Of a stretch of DNA of 64,000 nucleotides, positions 10,582-22,767 are shown in pieces. The notes under the pieces are model-generated. The model had not been told where the DNA came from. It did not search any database and worked only from the letters and a program-made list of their open reading frames with translations. A program made the position numbers and the translations under genes. This DNA is from Stachybotrys elegans (lineage: Eukaryota > Ascomycota > Sordariomycetes > Hypocreales > Stachybotryaceae). The stretch lies in assembly GCA_020746835.1 (NCBI GenBank), contig JAGPNK010000002.1, forward strand, positions 1,054,001-1,118,000, written 5' to 3'. Each line of letters starts with the position of its first letter. Positions within the stretch are counted from its first letter, which is position 1.

Positions 10582-11977
10582 GGTGGCCAGGTGTTTGGGA
10601 TTAACGCTGTTGGTCGAGGTACGTAGTACGAGATATGCGAAGGGGAAAATGCAGAGAGGCAGGCGGGTGTCCGTGGTGTTGCTAAATGGAGGTGGTGGAG
10701 GTGGTGGGTTGGTTGTGTGACATGAGCTAAAAGAGGTGCCCGCCAAGCGTACCTGAGGCTACCTAACCAACCAGAAGCATTGATGATTGTGCTGCCATAT
10801 TGATCATTCACGACATACCGCCTTTCCAACTCTCCCGAAAAGGAACAAGAGCGTGGTCAATTGATATCAATTAAAGCAAAGCTCCACGGCGATTTCTACG
10901 TGTTGCAGCTCTCCAGCACCTGCAAGAAGATGGGCTCCCATTGGCCCGAGATCTTGCAAACCAACGATGCAGCTCAACGGCCTTGTTTGCCATCCCTGAG
11001 CTTGATGCAAAGGCCAGGCATGCATGGCATGGTGGCATGAACCGAGATACGTGCGCATCCGTGTTTCTTCAGAGCAAACGGCTGTCGACCAGTCAGGATC
11101 CGCGTCCAGGGACCACGATGAAGAGGAAAAATAGAAACACAGGGCAGGGGATGGGCAATTGTTTCTTGGTAGACGGCACGTGTGCCACACGATCTATTCT
11201 CTCTCAGCTCGACCTGCCCGAAAGATGAGACGGTCCCCTTCCTCGGGCGCGGATGTTTTACCATCCGCAGGAAACAAGATTGAAACGATGCGACTCGAGC
11301 GCAGCACAGTGTGGACGTGCTGGTAGGCAGCGGCCGGGGTCGTGTTTCGTTTGCTGCCCTTGTTCCCCCCAAGACGCACCCAGCGCCAGCCAATGGATGG
11401 CCAGGGTTACCGGGGTTGTCATCCTCGAGATGCGCACGACGATTGTGCTTCCCCCTGCCCCCCCGCTGCCTTGACAAACTATAGCATGGTCGCCTGAGAC
11501 TCCCCAGCATCTACGCCGCAGCTGTGGACAAGAACAAACATTCTGGTGCCTCACGGGCCATGTTTGTTTCCTCACGGGGGGCTGGCAAACGGTGAGGGAA
11601 GAGGGAGATTAAAAAGACGGGCAGACCGCGCAGCAATGACAATGTTTTGCTATGCTCATCATCCTCACGCTCAATCATCATCTTCCCTTTTTTTCTCTTT
11701 CCTTTTATTTTTATTAATTTCGATTCGTCTGGTGCTGGCATCTCTCACCTTAATTGCCTCCACGCGATTAATTTATATTGAACCCTTTTATCAATTGTTA
11801 CCGCGTTTACATCCCATCAAGCTTGAAGCTTGACTCTGTGCTTGAAGCACCGAGCACGTTGTATACGACAGCGCAAAAAGCCGAGGACGTTCATCAAGTC
11901 CCAGCTGCGTCTAGTCCTATAACACAGACGACACCGGCACTTTACTTTCTCTCTTTCTTCCCTTTTACTCTTTCACC
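10582..11977. other. Divergent intergenic region between TFB5 (-) and the Q-rich gene (+)
   Basis: A 1.4-kb shared upstream region. It contains no convincing ORF. The last 300 bases before 11978 are T/C-rich with (TTTTC)-like runs around 11680-11720, then an A/C-rich stretch, consistent with a 5' UTR for the plus-strand gene. Confidence 0.5.
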
Positions 11978-12910
11978 ATGAGCAACGCCCAGAACCGCAA
12001 CGAGGAGCCTGAGGGCGTCCGTGTTGAGGACTGGCAATGGGCCATCATCTTCTCTGTTATTGTTGTTGTCATTGCCTGCTGTGTTGCCTGTTGCTACTTC
12101 TTCTGCTGCCGAGCCAGCAAGAGGAAGGCCAGGGGCGAGAAGGACGTGGAGTCGAGAGCACTCCCCATCTCGGCCTTTATGATTCGACCCATTGGACGAC
12201 ACCAACCTCCTGAGGGCTTCAACGAGATAGGCCAGGCTCCTCCTCCTTATGCCGGCTGGGTACCGCAGCCACCGCCGGGCCAGCCTCGAGAAGATGGAGA
12301 GCAGACGCTCGAGCAGATGCAGCAACAGATGCAGCAGAGGATGCGAGATCTGATGCAGCGACAATTGGCAAACGAGGCTCAAAACCCTGGACAGCCACAG
12401 CAGGAGCAGCAGGAACAGCAGGGTCAGATCACGGAGACGGAACAAGAGACGCACCAGCGAATGCAGCAGCTCATGGAGCAACACATGGAGCAGCAGAGGC
12501 GCCAACAAACCGAACAGCAGCGACAGCACCAGATGAGGCAGCAGATGCAACAACAGATGCAGCAGCAGATGCAACAGCGGATACAGGAGCAGATGCAGCA
12601 GCAGACCCAACAGCACATGCAGCGCCAGATGCAACTCCAGCAGCAACAGCAGAAGCTCCAACAGGAACAGCAAGAGCAGCAGCTCAGGGAACAGGAACAG
12701 CAGCGACAGCAAGAGTTGCAGCGACAGCAACAGGAGCAGCAGCGACAACAAGAACTCCAGCGCCAGATGCTTCTGCAGCAACAGCAGCAGTACCAGGAGG
12801 AGCAGCGACAAAAGGAACTGCAGCAGCAGATGCTTCTGCACCAGCAGCAACAGCACCAGCAGGAACAGCAGCGACAACAAGAGATTCAGCAACAGATGCT
12901 CCTGCAACAA

Positions 12911-12943
<33 letters not shown>

Positions 12944-13123
12944 ATGCTCCTACAACAACAGCAGCAACAACAACAGCAGATGCTTGTACAGCAGCAGCAG
13001 CAACCGTTGCCTACGTTCCAGTTCCACGCGCCACCAGAGGAGCAGCAACAGCCTCAACACCTACAACAGCTACCTTCATTCGTCTTCCATCCGCCAGCAG
13101 AGGAGGTGGAGCAGCGTCAGCGT

Positions 13124-13166
<43 letters not shown>

Positions 13167-13372
13167 CTCAACAGCCCCAACAACCTCAGCCACAGCCTCA
13201 GAAACCAGAGCCAGCTCCCCGGTTCAGCTTCCAGCTGGATCGCAGGTCTAGAGTTAGGGATAGCATGACGCTGCCAGCTCCACCGATGGCTCGGCGACCA
13301 CCTTCCGACTTCATGCCAGGAGAGGCCGAGGAGATCAGGAGGACGGCAGCCATGCTGGAGGGGAAGATGTGA
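11978..13372 (+). CDS. Single-pass membrane protein with Cys cluster, PPPY motif and Q-rich tail
   Basis: I do not recognise this family. It is a single exon of 464 aa. Residues 1-20 are acidic; 21-42 form one transmembrane helix (WAIIFSVIVVVIACC at its start) containing or followed at once by six cysteines (34, 35, 38, 39, 43, 44), a likely S-acylation patch; 45-52 are basic (RASKRKAR), predicting an N-out, C-in topology. PPPY at 88-91 is a WW-domain ligand of the kind bound by Rsp5/Nedd4 ubiquitin ligases. From about residue 107 the chain is Gln-rich (QM, QQR and QEQ repeats), ending in a pure polyQ run encoded at 13124-13165, then a short Pro-rich tail. The Q/M/E/R periodicity suggests coiled-coil or prion-like assembly. 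Role unknown; a membrane-tethered adaptor or assembly platform is inference. Confidence 0.75.
13124..13162 (+). repeat. (CAG)13 trinucleotide run inside the Q-rich gene
   Basis: Thirteen uninterrupted CAG codons followed by CAA. The rest of the Q-rich region from 12300 mixes CAG and CAA, so this pure run is the part most likely to vary in length between strains. Confidence 0.9.
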
Positions 13373-16300
13373 TGCAGACGGCTACGGGACAAAGTTTCAT
13401 GTTTCGGCGTTTGAAGGCACGGGCCGCAAACCATTGTACGATTCTGACGTGCTGGCCAACACCTTGTCGGCAGTAATCAATCAGGCGGTGCTGGGAAAGA
13501 GAAAATGGAAAACGGGGAGGAATCGTCCAAGATGTGCGGCACAGCGCTCTGGACGTGGGGTGTTACATCAGGTGAACTTCTTATTATAGGCAGCTGCACA
13601 GCTGAGTTTTGCGGTTGAAGGATTCTACCATGCCCCAGGTTGCTGTTTCATGAGACAGACAGACAACCTGAGGGTTGCATCCGGACCCGAAAGTCTTTAC
13701 CCTTTTTGTGTTAATAATTGAACAAACATCTTCCGTTCTTGAACAACCTTGTTAGATATGATCTGGACTGTTGCGTGTGAGGCGCATTTACAACTAGTGC
13801 ATGTTTGAAATGTCGGTCAACAATAGTGAGTGAGCAATGAGAGGCCGAGGACAGGGACCTGAGGGCAAGAGAAGGCACAGCGCTCCACAAGCAAGCTGAT
13901 CGTGGCGGATCGGGAGGATCACTTTAGTCTAGGCCTCCCGATGCTGTTTGGGGCACCTGCCCGACCAATCCGACGAGGCAGAAGCGTGAGGTTTAAGTCA
14001 TTCTGGAAACGCCGCGCAAGCAAGGATGTTGCTTCGGAAGAGGGGAGGGGGGACAGTCGGTTGTAAATAAGCGAGTGTGTGTGTGTGTGCGCGCCCAACG
14101 ACTCGTACGTACCCAATCCCAATGGCCTTTTCTTTCTTTGTCTTGTGGCTTCATGGACCCAAGCCAGGACAGTTTCTACGTGCATACGACGGACGGTGGC
14201 GAACATGCAGGTTTGTGGAGTAAGAGGAGTAGGAAGAGAGGGCCAGAGCCGGCCAAGATGGAGAGAGAATGAGGCAGGCCGGGCGAGACTCGGGCTGGCG
14301 AATGTGAGCTGCCCTTTTTTTCTTCTTTCTGCTCGTTTCCTTTCCGATACGACTCAGCTGTGGGCTTGTGGTACGTTAGTATAGAGTGGCGGTGGTTGGA
14401 GAGAGAGTCTTTGTGTCAGCAATCCGAGTCAATGGCGGGCCGCCTTGCTTGGATACGACTTGTGATGATGGGATGACGGGACACCCAAGACACTGGTAGC
14501 GTTTACTAGAAGAATTGACGGTAGCACCGGTCGATGGACGCCGATGGTGATACGGCAGCAGCTTGGGCAAGTCGAGTGTCCGAGGGATGATGCCGCACTA
14601 AGGTGAGGAGGTGAGGGCATCAGGTGGCAATGCCAAGCCCAAGAACCAGAGAACGCCAGACAATACTCGGTAGTGACGAGCGTGATACTACTGTCCGGGG
14701 AAGGAGAAATGCAAAGAGTAGCTGCATACGGCGGGCAGGGATGGGATGCGCAAAAGCCTCGGGATTGAACTTGTCTGACGGGCTGGTTGGCGGAGGATGC
14801 TGGACGCTGGACGCTGGTAGATAGGCCATTGGACAAGGCAGCGGCATGGTTGGACGGTTGGATGGGCAGCGACCCGGCGTTCTTCACAAGCCCGCCTGGG
14901 CCCAAAAGGCGAACCAGGAAAGGTTGCCTCGCTGCTCGCGATTGTTGCTGCAGGCTGTTATCGGTCTGCTTTGACGATCTTGCGACGGTTGTGGTGGTTG
15001 CGATGAGATGGAATTGGTTGGCAAGGATACAAGGCAATGAACCACTGGTGGTGGCAGACTATCGCAATTTTCCGACTATCTTTGATTGCCTTGCCCACAC
15101 TTGGATCCCTGGCGATATAGCGAGCTGGAGCTGGGAGCTGAGTGTGGACGAGGTGGACGAGGTGAGGCGCACAGAGGGTTGCGAGGCGTGGCTAGCGGCA
15201 GGTAGACAAACAGACAGACAGCTGGGCGCACGGGGCACGGGAGAGCCCACGTCTGTGTGTCAGTGAGTGACAGACTGTGTGTGATCACTGATGTGATTGA
15301 CGATGGGTGCGACCGGGGGGTAAAGGCAAGATTGTGTGTATGAGGAAGGATAGGCAGATGAAGCCCTCCCTCCCCCCCGGCCTGTCTCCTCCCCAGCCAC
15401 CGCACAATGCACATGTGCTGGGCTGCAGGTTGCACGCGGGCGGCGGCGAGGCAGCGGCACCAGGACAAACGCGAGTGCGTGCAAGAGAGAGAGCTGTGAT
15501 TGATTGAACGGCATCCAACGGCTTGGTGGGAAAAAAAAGGTGCCAGGACACACGAGTGAAGAAAGAAGGCGGACCCGCTGTGACCTTGACCAACCACCCC
15601 GGCCGTCAAGCCTCATTGGACCACCTCCTCCCGCACCGCCAGCGCATCAAGCAAATGGATCCCCCAGCCGCTTCGGGAACAAATTGAACAATAACAAAGC
15701 CTCATAAGGCGCTATTATCGTCGGCTCCAGCCCAAGAAAGCGAGAGAGCATCCATCCTGTTCCCGTCCCCTGCCAGCTGGTCCATCGAACGACGCATCTT
15801 CCCTCTCCTCTCCCTCTCTCTCTCTCCCTCTCCCCTCTCTTTTCTCTGCTTCCATCTCCTCTCCTCTTCTCCCCTCTCGATCGCTGTCTCTTCCGTGCAT
15901 CACCGCTTCTCGCTTCTTCCCTCCTCCACTCCGCCCCCAGGAGGGACCCAGACGAAAAAGAAAAGAGGGTTCTCTCTCCCACATCATTCTGCCAACCCAG
16001 CCCCAACCTGGTAAGCCACCACCTTTTTCGCCTAGGCCCCGCCTATCACTTCTCGTTGCTGGGGCATTCGAGGTAACCCCGGTCTCCCCTCCAGCAGTCC
16101 CTCCAGAAAGACCAGAGAGCTCCTTCCCCCCAGCTGTGCCGGGACTAGGGCCTCCCGCCACGCTCGATTTCGGCAGGTTGCCTTTCTGCTCGTCGCCATC
16201 CATCCCAAACCCTTTGAGTAAACCCTCTTGGGGATATTGTCCCTTTTCATTATTTTCACTTTCCACCGCATCCTTCTGACTCAGGCTGCCCGACCTTGGT

Positions 16301-16596
16301 GTCCTGCGCCTGTGTCAGATCTCTCTGTCGTCTCGTCGTTGGGGGCTTCCGAGATCCAGCTCTGGATGGCCTGACTGACCTGGCTTCGCCCACAGAGAGA
16401 TTCGACCTCGACATCAACAACGCCTTGTCTCCTCCCTCCTCTTCTTCTTCTTCTCTCATCCGTCTCCCGCCTGCCCTCCCATCCTGTATCGATACCTCTC
16501 TTGTAATAATACCAACCCGAGTCCATCCCTCCCGGACCGGATCGCAGGCCGCACCACCCCCCAGGCCTTCCGCTGCTCCTCGTCGACAGCGTCACA
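13373..16596. other. 3.2-kb intergenic region between the Q-rich gene and the 1691-aa gene
   Basis: No coding region is supported. It contains a (GT)7 run at 14075-14088 continuing into GCGC, several short ORFs on both strands without recognisable content (for example 14429-15037 minus and 15076-15609 minus), and an ATG-poor C/T-rich leader from about 15660 listed separately. Confidence 0.55.
15658..16596 (+). promoter_or_regulatory. Long ATG-depleted leader with a two-codon upstream ORF
   Basis: From 15658 to the start at 16597 the plus strand has a single ATG, at 16366, and it forms a minimal uORF, ATG-GCC-TGA (16366-16374), 222 bases before the main start codon. The stretch 15760-15900 is nearly pure C/T with CTCTCTCT runs. 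A GTAAGC at about 16011 could be the donor of a 5' UTR intron. A random sequence of this size would carry about a dozen ATGs, so most of it is probably transcribed leader. Confidence 0.5.
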
Positions 16597-19500
16597 ATGG
16601 GTGTCGACACCAAGAAACCTCCTCCTCTTCCTGCACCGACCGAAACCGACACCACCACCCCGACCGAGGTGGGCACCAGCGTCTCCAAGCTCCTCGACGA
16701 GAAGTCCACCTTCTCCATCCCAGAAGACGGCACCCCTGTCACCATCCGCACCAGAGGCCACAAGCCCAATCGCTCACAGACCTCGCTTCTCATCGAGTAC
16801 TTTGAGGGTGGCAAGGGCGGCTCCTCCAGCTCAGAACGCAAGCCCAGCGTCCGCGTCCGCCTCACCCCTTCCAAGAAGGGCCGGAGCGGCGACCACATCC
16901 AGGTCACCGAAACCAAGGGCTCCCGCAAGGCTTCCCTCACCCGAAGAATCCCTCTCGACTACGCCCTCAGCTCTCACGAGATTGAGTTGCCTGGGCCTGA
17001 CGACGCTGAAAGCATGAACTCGTACGCTTCCGCCACCGAGGAGTCCAATGTCTCCAGGAATCCCATAGACATTGAGATTGACCGCAGCCATCGTCGCCGT
17101 CGGCCCACGAGTCCACTGATCCCCTCCAACGTCAGCTACCAGCCCGCTGACGCTTCGGAGATCTCGGCCATCCCCGCAGACAGCTTTCTCGACGGTTCGG
17201 GCCCTTCGACGGAACTCAAGCGCTCCTCGAGTCCTGCGAGAGGAGAAGCCGTGGCCGCTACTGGCGGCGACCGCATCAGCAACGTCAAGACGCGTCACGT
17301 ATACGAGCGTCCAAAGTCGACAGACAAGCCAAGAGAGAGGTCAGATCGTAAACGTCGTCCAAAGAGCAGAACAAGTGCGGTCACCGAGAGCGCAATAGAA
17401 GAGCCCCGGTCGCCTAGGCGACGCTCTAGTCGAGGACATCAGGAATCCGCCGTCTCAGCTGCGGAATCCAGTGTCTTGTCGTCCAACCCAACCGCAAGCC
17501 AGCGCTCCGAGGCATACTCGACCCGCTCCGGCGTCTCGAAGAACTCCATCAACAACCCCAAGCTGCTCGAGACCGTCGAGGACGCTATCCGCAGATTGAT
17601 TCTGCCCGAGCTCAGCGCCCTAAAACGGGAGCAGAGCAAGCGCGAGAGCAGGCGGGGCTCCGTTACATCTACCGGCACATCCGTCTCCCGAGACGTCTCC
17701 GCAGACCGCAGGCGGTCATCCGGGCAGCGAGACTCATTCAGAGACGCCTCCAAGCCAAGGCGGAACCGCGAGGCCCGTCACGACTATGACGACCACTCGC
17801 TGCTGAGCGAGAGCCAGGACTCCGTTGACGTGGACTATGAAGCGCATGATGCGGAGGCCGATACACCTAAGCGCAGCAATCACCTCCTCAAGGCAGCTGC
17901 TGCCGGTGCAGCAGGTGCAGCCTTGGCCCATGGCCTTTCTTCCATGGATGACACTGCTCAGTCCGAGGAGAGGAAGCAGCGCGAGAGGCGGCGCAGGAGG
18001 ACCGACACTACTCGCAGTCGAAGCCTCGGCCGCGATCGGTACGCAGAGGAGTACGAGGACGAGGAACCCGCTCCTGCACCACCGATGCCGCTGATGAGCG
18101 ATATTAACCCATCAGAGTTGACGAGAACCTCAATTCTCTCAGCAGATACAGACCCCCACTCCGCCAGCGAAGAAATGGGTCCCATCAAGGAAGTGCCGCG
18201 AGGTGGCGGTGGCGTCATGGCTGCATCTTCCGATCTCCAGCATAGTCTGGGCACCAGGCACGCCAACATCTCGCATGGCGACCTCACAGCTCTGCCACGT
18301 GGCAAGGACGCCATCAAGGAGTACGACGTCGACGAGTATGGCCGCAAGATTCCCGTGGATGAGTATGACGACTACGACGATGCTCAGCAGACCAACAGCG
18401 ATCTCGACTACCCTGAGAATGGCTACGACCACGGCTATTACAGCACCCAGGATGTCCCACCGCCTCTCAACTATGTGCCCTATCAGGCCGGCGCTCGAGG
18501 CCTGAGCCCGATTCCCAGTGTTTCTGGCTACACCGAAGGAGGATCCGAGGTGCAGCAGCCGAGGAACTCGATAGGCATGCAGTCCGATCTGTACTCGGCG
18601 GAGAAGTCGCCCGACAGGCTTCGGGCCGCTCGCTCAGGTCACTCCCTCAGCTCCGCCCCTAGCAACATGCGCAGTCGAGAGTTTGACCGCTTCTCGGCTG
18701 ACGAGCGAAGCCAGAGAAGCTCCGCTGTGGACTACAGGAACACCATGTACACAGATGATAGCGCAGGCCACGCAGTTCACGGGGTCGGTGCCAATCCCAA
18801 CTTCATTCACCCCGGCATTGGCGTCGAGTCAGCTGTTGCCTCCCTGGTCGATGGCTCCATGCTGGAGCAGTCAGTCCTGACGGGCTCTTATTCTGGCCAG
18901 CGAGACTCTACTCTGTCCTACGACGATCGCTACACTTCTCGAGGCAGCCGCAACCACAGCCCCGAGAAGATGTCTGTCGACAGCCAACAGGAGGTCGATG
19001 ACCGACATGCCACATCCAGCACGCGATCTCAGGATGTGTCGGAGTATGAACTCGATGAGCATGGCAACAAGGTCCCCAAGTACCAGCAAACATCATCGAC
19101 CTCCAAGGCGGTCATCACTGGAGCTGTGCTCGCAGCAGCAGCAGCCGCAAAGGCAGCCAAGGAGAACAAGGAGAAGCCCATTGCCGAGAACGAAACTGGC
19201 ATCTCGCGCAACCTCTCCTTCAAGCAGCGTACGCTTGAGGGCCAGGAGCCCCGCAACACTCCCGCGCACAGCATTGATAGGTTTGAGTACGACGATGAGC
19301 CTAAGATGGTCTCCTCTGCTGTGCCAGACATGGACTACCCAATGCCCGAGGCCGAATACGTCGACGATCTTCAGACCAACCCCTCTATCCTGGATGGGCG
19401 TCTCGATGGTGACGAGCAAGATGACGAATGGGGTCGCCAGACGCCCACCCAGCGTGACATTGACGCCTACGAGCAGCAAGAGCCAGCCAGCCAGGAGACA

Positions 19501-21729
19501 CCTACCAAGAAGGGTCTGGGCATTAGCGAGACTGCCGCTGGAGCCGCACACAGCCGACAGCCAAGCCATGACCAGGACGAGTGGCACCGCACGTCGGACG
19601 AGCGCAAGCGGGATACGCTCGTCACCAACCCCTACGAGGACACCAGCCCTCTTGTCAACTCGGCGCTGAATGATAACATCCTCAGAGCTCGTGGCCTGGA
19701 TACCTCATTCAACGCGCCTTACCAGTCCGGCAGCCCCGGCTACGGTGACGAGGGCTACATGTCCAGCCGTCCCAATCGAACTCCCGACATTGCTCCCAAG
19801 GGCAAGGCTGTCGACTTTGCCAATGCCCCCAATGCCGCAAATGATGACCCCTTCTATGAGCCCAAGGGTCACATGCGTCATCTGAGTGGCATGTCCCAGG
19901 GTATGGCATCGCCATTCTACGATGCTGCTACAGGTGCCGGAATCGAGCGCATTGAGAACAAGGACATTGTTGCTCTGATGCAGCACCTCATGGTTCGTGA
20001 TGCCCAGAGGAGTGCTCGTGACACTGAGATTGTCGCACTGCTCATGAACGCCGCCATTGAGATGCGCAATTCGTTCCGAGAGATGAAGGATTTCATTCAG
20101 GACACCAGCGATGATGTCATCTTCGCCAATGTCGAGAACACCGAGAAGATGCAGAAGGTTATGGGCGGTCCGAGACCCTACCCTGGCACTGCTTCTCGTT
20201 CCATCAACAGCAGCTCTCACGGCGGAACCATTGATGACATGAACGCCAAGAAGAAGAACCTTTGGAAGCGGGCCCTGGCTGGCCTCAGTGCCAAGGGAAC
20301 CAGCGATCTGAGCCGCATCGAAGACATGCTCATGCAGCTCCTCGGAGAAGTCGACGTTCTCAAGACACAAACTGCCCGACCCGGCTCTCTCGCCGGCACC
20401 GGCCGTTCGTTCGACAACCTGCAGCCCGAGGGTCACTATGAGCAGGACAAGGGCTATGAGCCTGAAGGTACATCAACTGCGAGCCACGCAAGCCAGTCCG
20501 GTCACCTCTCGCTGCCGCACTCATCGAGACTGGCTACGGAGCGCAAGTTCTCGGACAACCGCATCAGCACAGTGCAAGAGAATGACGAGGAGTATCGCTA
20601 CGACCAGCAGCCAGCCAGCACGGAGCAGCCCGCTCTGAGAGCACTGAGCATAGCGCCCACCGACGAGATCCCTCGGGTTGGCTCGGCTCCCCTGAACACC
20701 CCGCCCCATCCCGTGAGCACGCCTCACTTGCCCATGAGCGCCGAGAACACTCCCCGAACCGACAAGGGGAAGAAGCATAAATCGAGCAGCTCCTCCGGCT
20801 GGATTCCTAGAGTGTCCAGGTGGTCCGAGACAACAGCCTCGAGCATCGGCAAGGCGTTCCGATCTAGCGGCAGGAAGGACAGCAAGTACGACGACTTCGC
20901 GCCGCAGTCTCGATCAGCATCGAGCCTCGCCTCTCACGATGACGCTTTCAACTACGACCAGCAAAACCAGACGTACGCTGGTGAGCGGGCCTATCCTGCT
21001 TCGCCCCTGGCTCAACCCGCGCAGCCAACGGCTGAGATGAACGGGCCTCCCATGACCTTCATGACTCCCGAGGACCCCAAGTACAAGGCTCATCGCAACT
21101 CGCTGAACCTGCAGCACCCTCAGCCTAGGCCAGGCGGCACGGAGAGGTTCCACACGACGTTGGAGAACTCGGCGCAGGTGTACGACACGCCGATGACACC
21201 TCGATCAGCTGACTGGGCTGGATCCGCTACAAGCTTGCACCGCTTGCCCCCCAATGCCAACCGATACAGCACCGCCTCGTCGGCTGCCCGCGATGCTGAC
21301 CAGTGGGCCTCATCTCCTGCCCAGCAAGCTCCACCCATCCCGCCTAAGGAGCTGATGGACGATAGCCCGGTTGCTCAGACTCCTCAAAGGAGCACCCGTG
21401 TCTCGCAGCTGCAGAAGAGCAGCCCTCTCCCACACCAGAGCTACGAGAGTGGATATGGCACTATGACGGGTACGCACGTCAGCCAGTACACGGGCAGCCC
21501 CAAGTTTGAGAACCGCAATCTCAGCGGAGTGCTTGGTGTTCCCACCCGCCGACCTAGCGGACCGCGGGCCATGACGCCCAAGTCGCCCGAGGAAGAGGCT
21601 GCTCGAGAGGAGAGAAGGCGTAAGCGAGGTAAGTAACACCCATGGAAGAGCATTGTATCGGCTGCGATTTACTAACCTTGAATAGATACCTTTGGAACCA
21701 CTGCCAGCCACGAATCCGAGACCTTTTAA
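16597..21729 (+). CDS. Large disordered, Ser/Arg/Asp-rich protein (1691 aa), unknown function
   Basis: I do not recognise the function; the opening (MGVDTKKPPPLPAPTETD, then LLDEKSTFSIPEDGTPVTI and SLLIEYFEGGK) looks like a conserved fungal N-terminus. Exon 1 is 16597-21628. A 57-base intron (GTAAGT donor, CTAAC branch, AATAG acceptor) leads to exon 2, 21686-21729, which replaces a spurious GK-stop with a 15-residue end, DTFGTTASHESETF. Most of the chain is predicted disordered. Features: a helical segment about 320-345 (AIRRLILPELSALKREQSK); two Ala-rich hydrophobic stretches near 430 and 845; a repeated motif, EYDVDEYGRKIP near 575 and EYELDEHGNKVP near 816; a well-conserved-looking helical region about 1122-1195 (KDIVALMQHLMVRDAQRS); and a basic/helical patch about 1218-1258. 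A cortical or septal scaffold is possible but unproven. Confidence 0.8.
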
Positions 21730-22767
21730 GTCTCATCATTGAACTCTTGCGATCCACAGGATTAACAGACAGAGTTTTTTTTACATGTATAACACCATCA
21801 TTACTACACGACCATGGATACTATCGAGCATCCTACACAGCATTTTGGAGGACCGCTTTGTTTACCCAAAAGCATACCATCATAGATGGCTCACTCTTCC
21901 ATCTTTGATACTTAGAATTAGGCAGGCAAGCTGCAAGCGGAGGAATAAGAATCGTTACGCCGGTCATTACCACATCAAAAGGCACGGCAAAGGCGAGCAG
22001 CCAGTTGGAATTTGGACAGGCGGCGCTGGCAATGGCGTGCGCCTATCTAGGGAAAGGAAAGCAGAGGAGGATATGGATTTTTCGTTTTGGGTTGCTTCTT
22101 GTTCTTGTTCTCGACGAGCTTCTGGATGGAGCGTATTCTGCCATGTTCGCTTCTTGATTTTCCTCTTAACGACGACATGACTTGGCTACCTAATCCTAGA
22201 GCGCAAAGGGGGAAAGGGTGTTGGGCATTGTGCCGGGACAGACCATGATGATTCGTTGGCTTTTGACAGTGTTGTTTGAGGCGGAGCGAGAGATACCAGT
22301 GCAGGAACGTCGAAGTGAAGCATAAATAGTATATAGTATTAGCACAAATAGCGAGGGGACGCATAATGGAAGCAACGAGTTGCAAGAACTCATGCCATAC
22401 AGTGTACTCTGTGACTCTCACGATTTATTCCTTCAAGGCAAACAAAGTCCTCAGCGAATGAGGACTTTGTCATGCTTGGTTGACCGTATTGTTGTTGTAT
22501 AGCCATTGGTTGTTGGGATCCATGCAAGTCTGTAATGGTAATCGACCGTTTTAGTGTCAGGAAGCGATAAGTCCACTCGGCACTTCTACCACAACTTCTT
22601 CCCCCATCTTCTCTTCTCACTGCAACAGCCGTCAGCCATTGCCCATTGCGCCGTCGGGCTACGCATAAGCCCTCGGTCGGTGGCAGTCCCTGTCCCTGAA
22701 TCGTAATTCGCCCTCCTTTCTCCCTTCTCCCTTCTCTCCTCCCTTCTCTCCCTCCTCTCCTGCTGAG
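21730..22767. other. Intergenic region upstream of the mitochondrial carrier
   Basis: Holds the 3' UTR of the 1691-aa gene and the carrier promoter. Bases 22710-22760 form a C/T-only tract (repeating TCTCCCTTC) that runs almost directly into the start codon at 22768. No other gene is seen. Confidence 0.5.

Noticed and set aside
11942..12937. 331-codon minus-strand ORF rich in leucine
   Set aside because: It is the antisense of the CAG/CAA repeat of the Q-rich gene; CTG/TTG read-through explains its length and composition.
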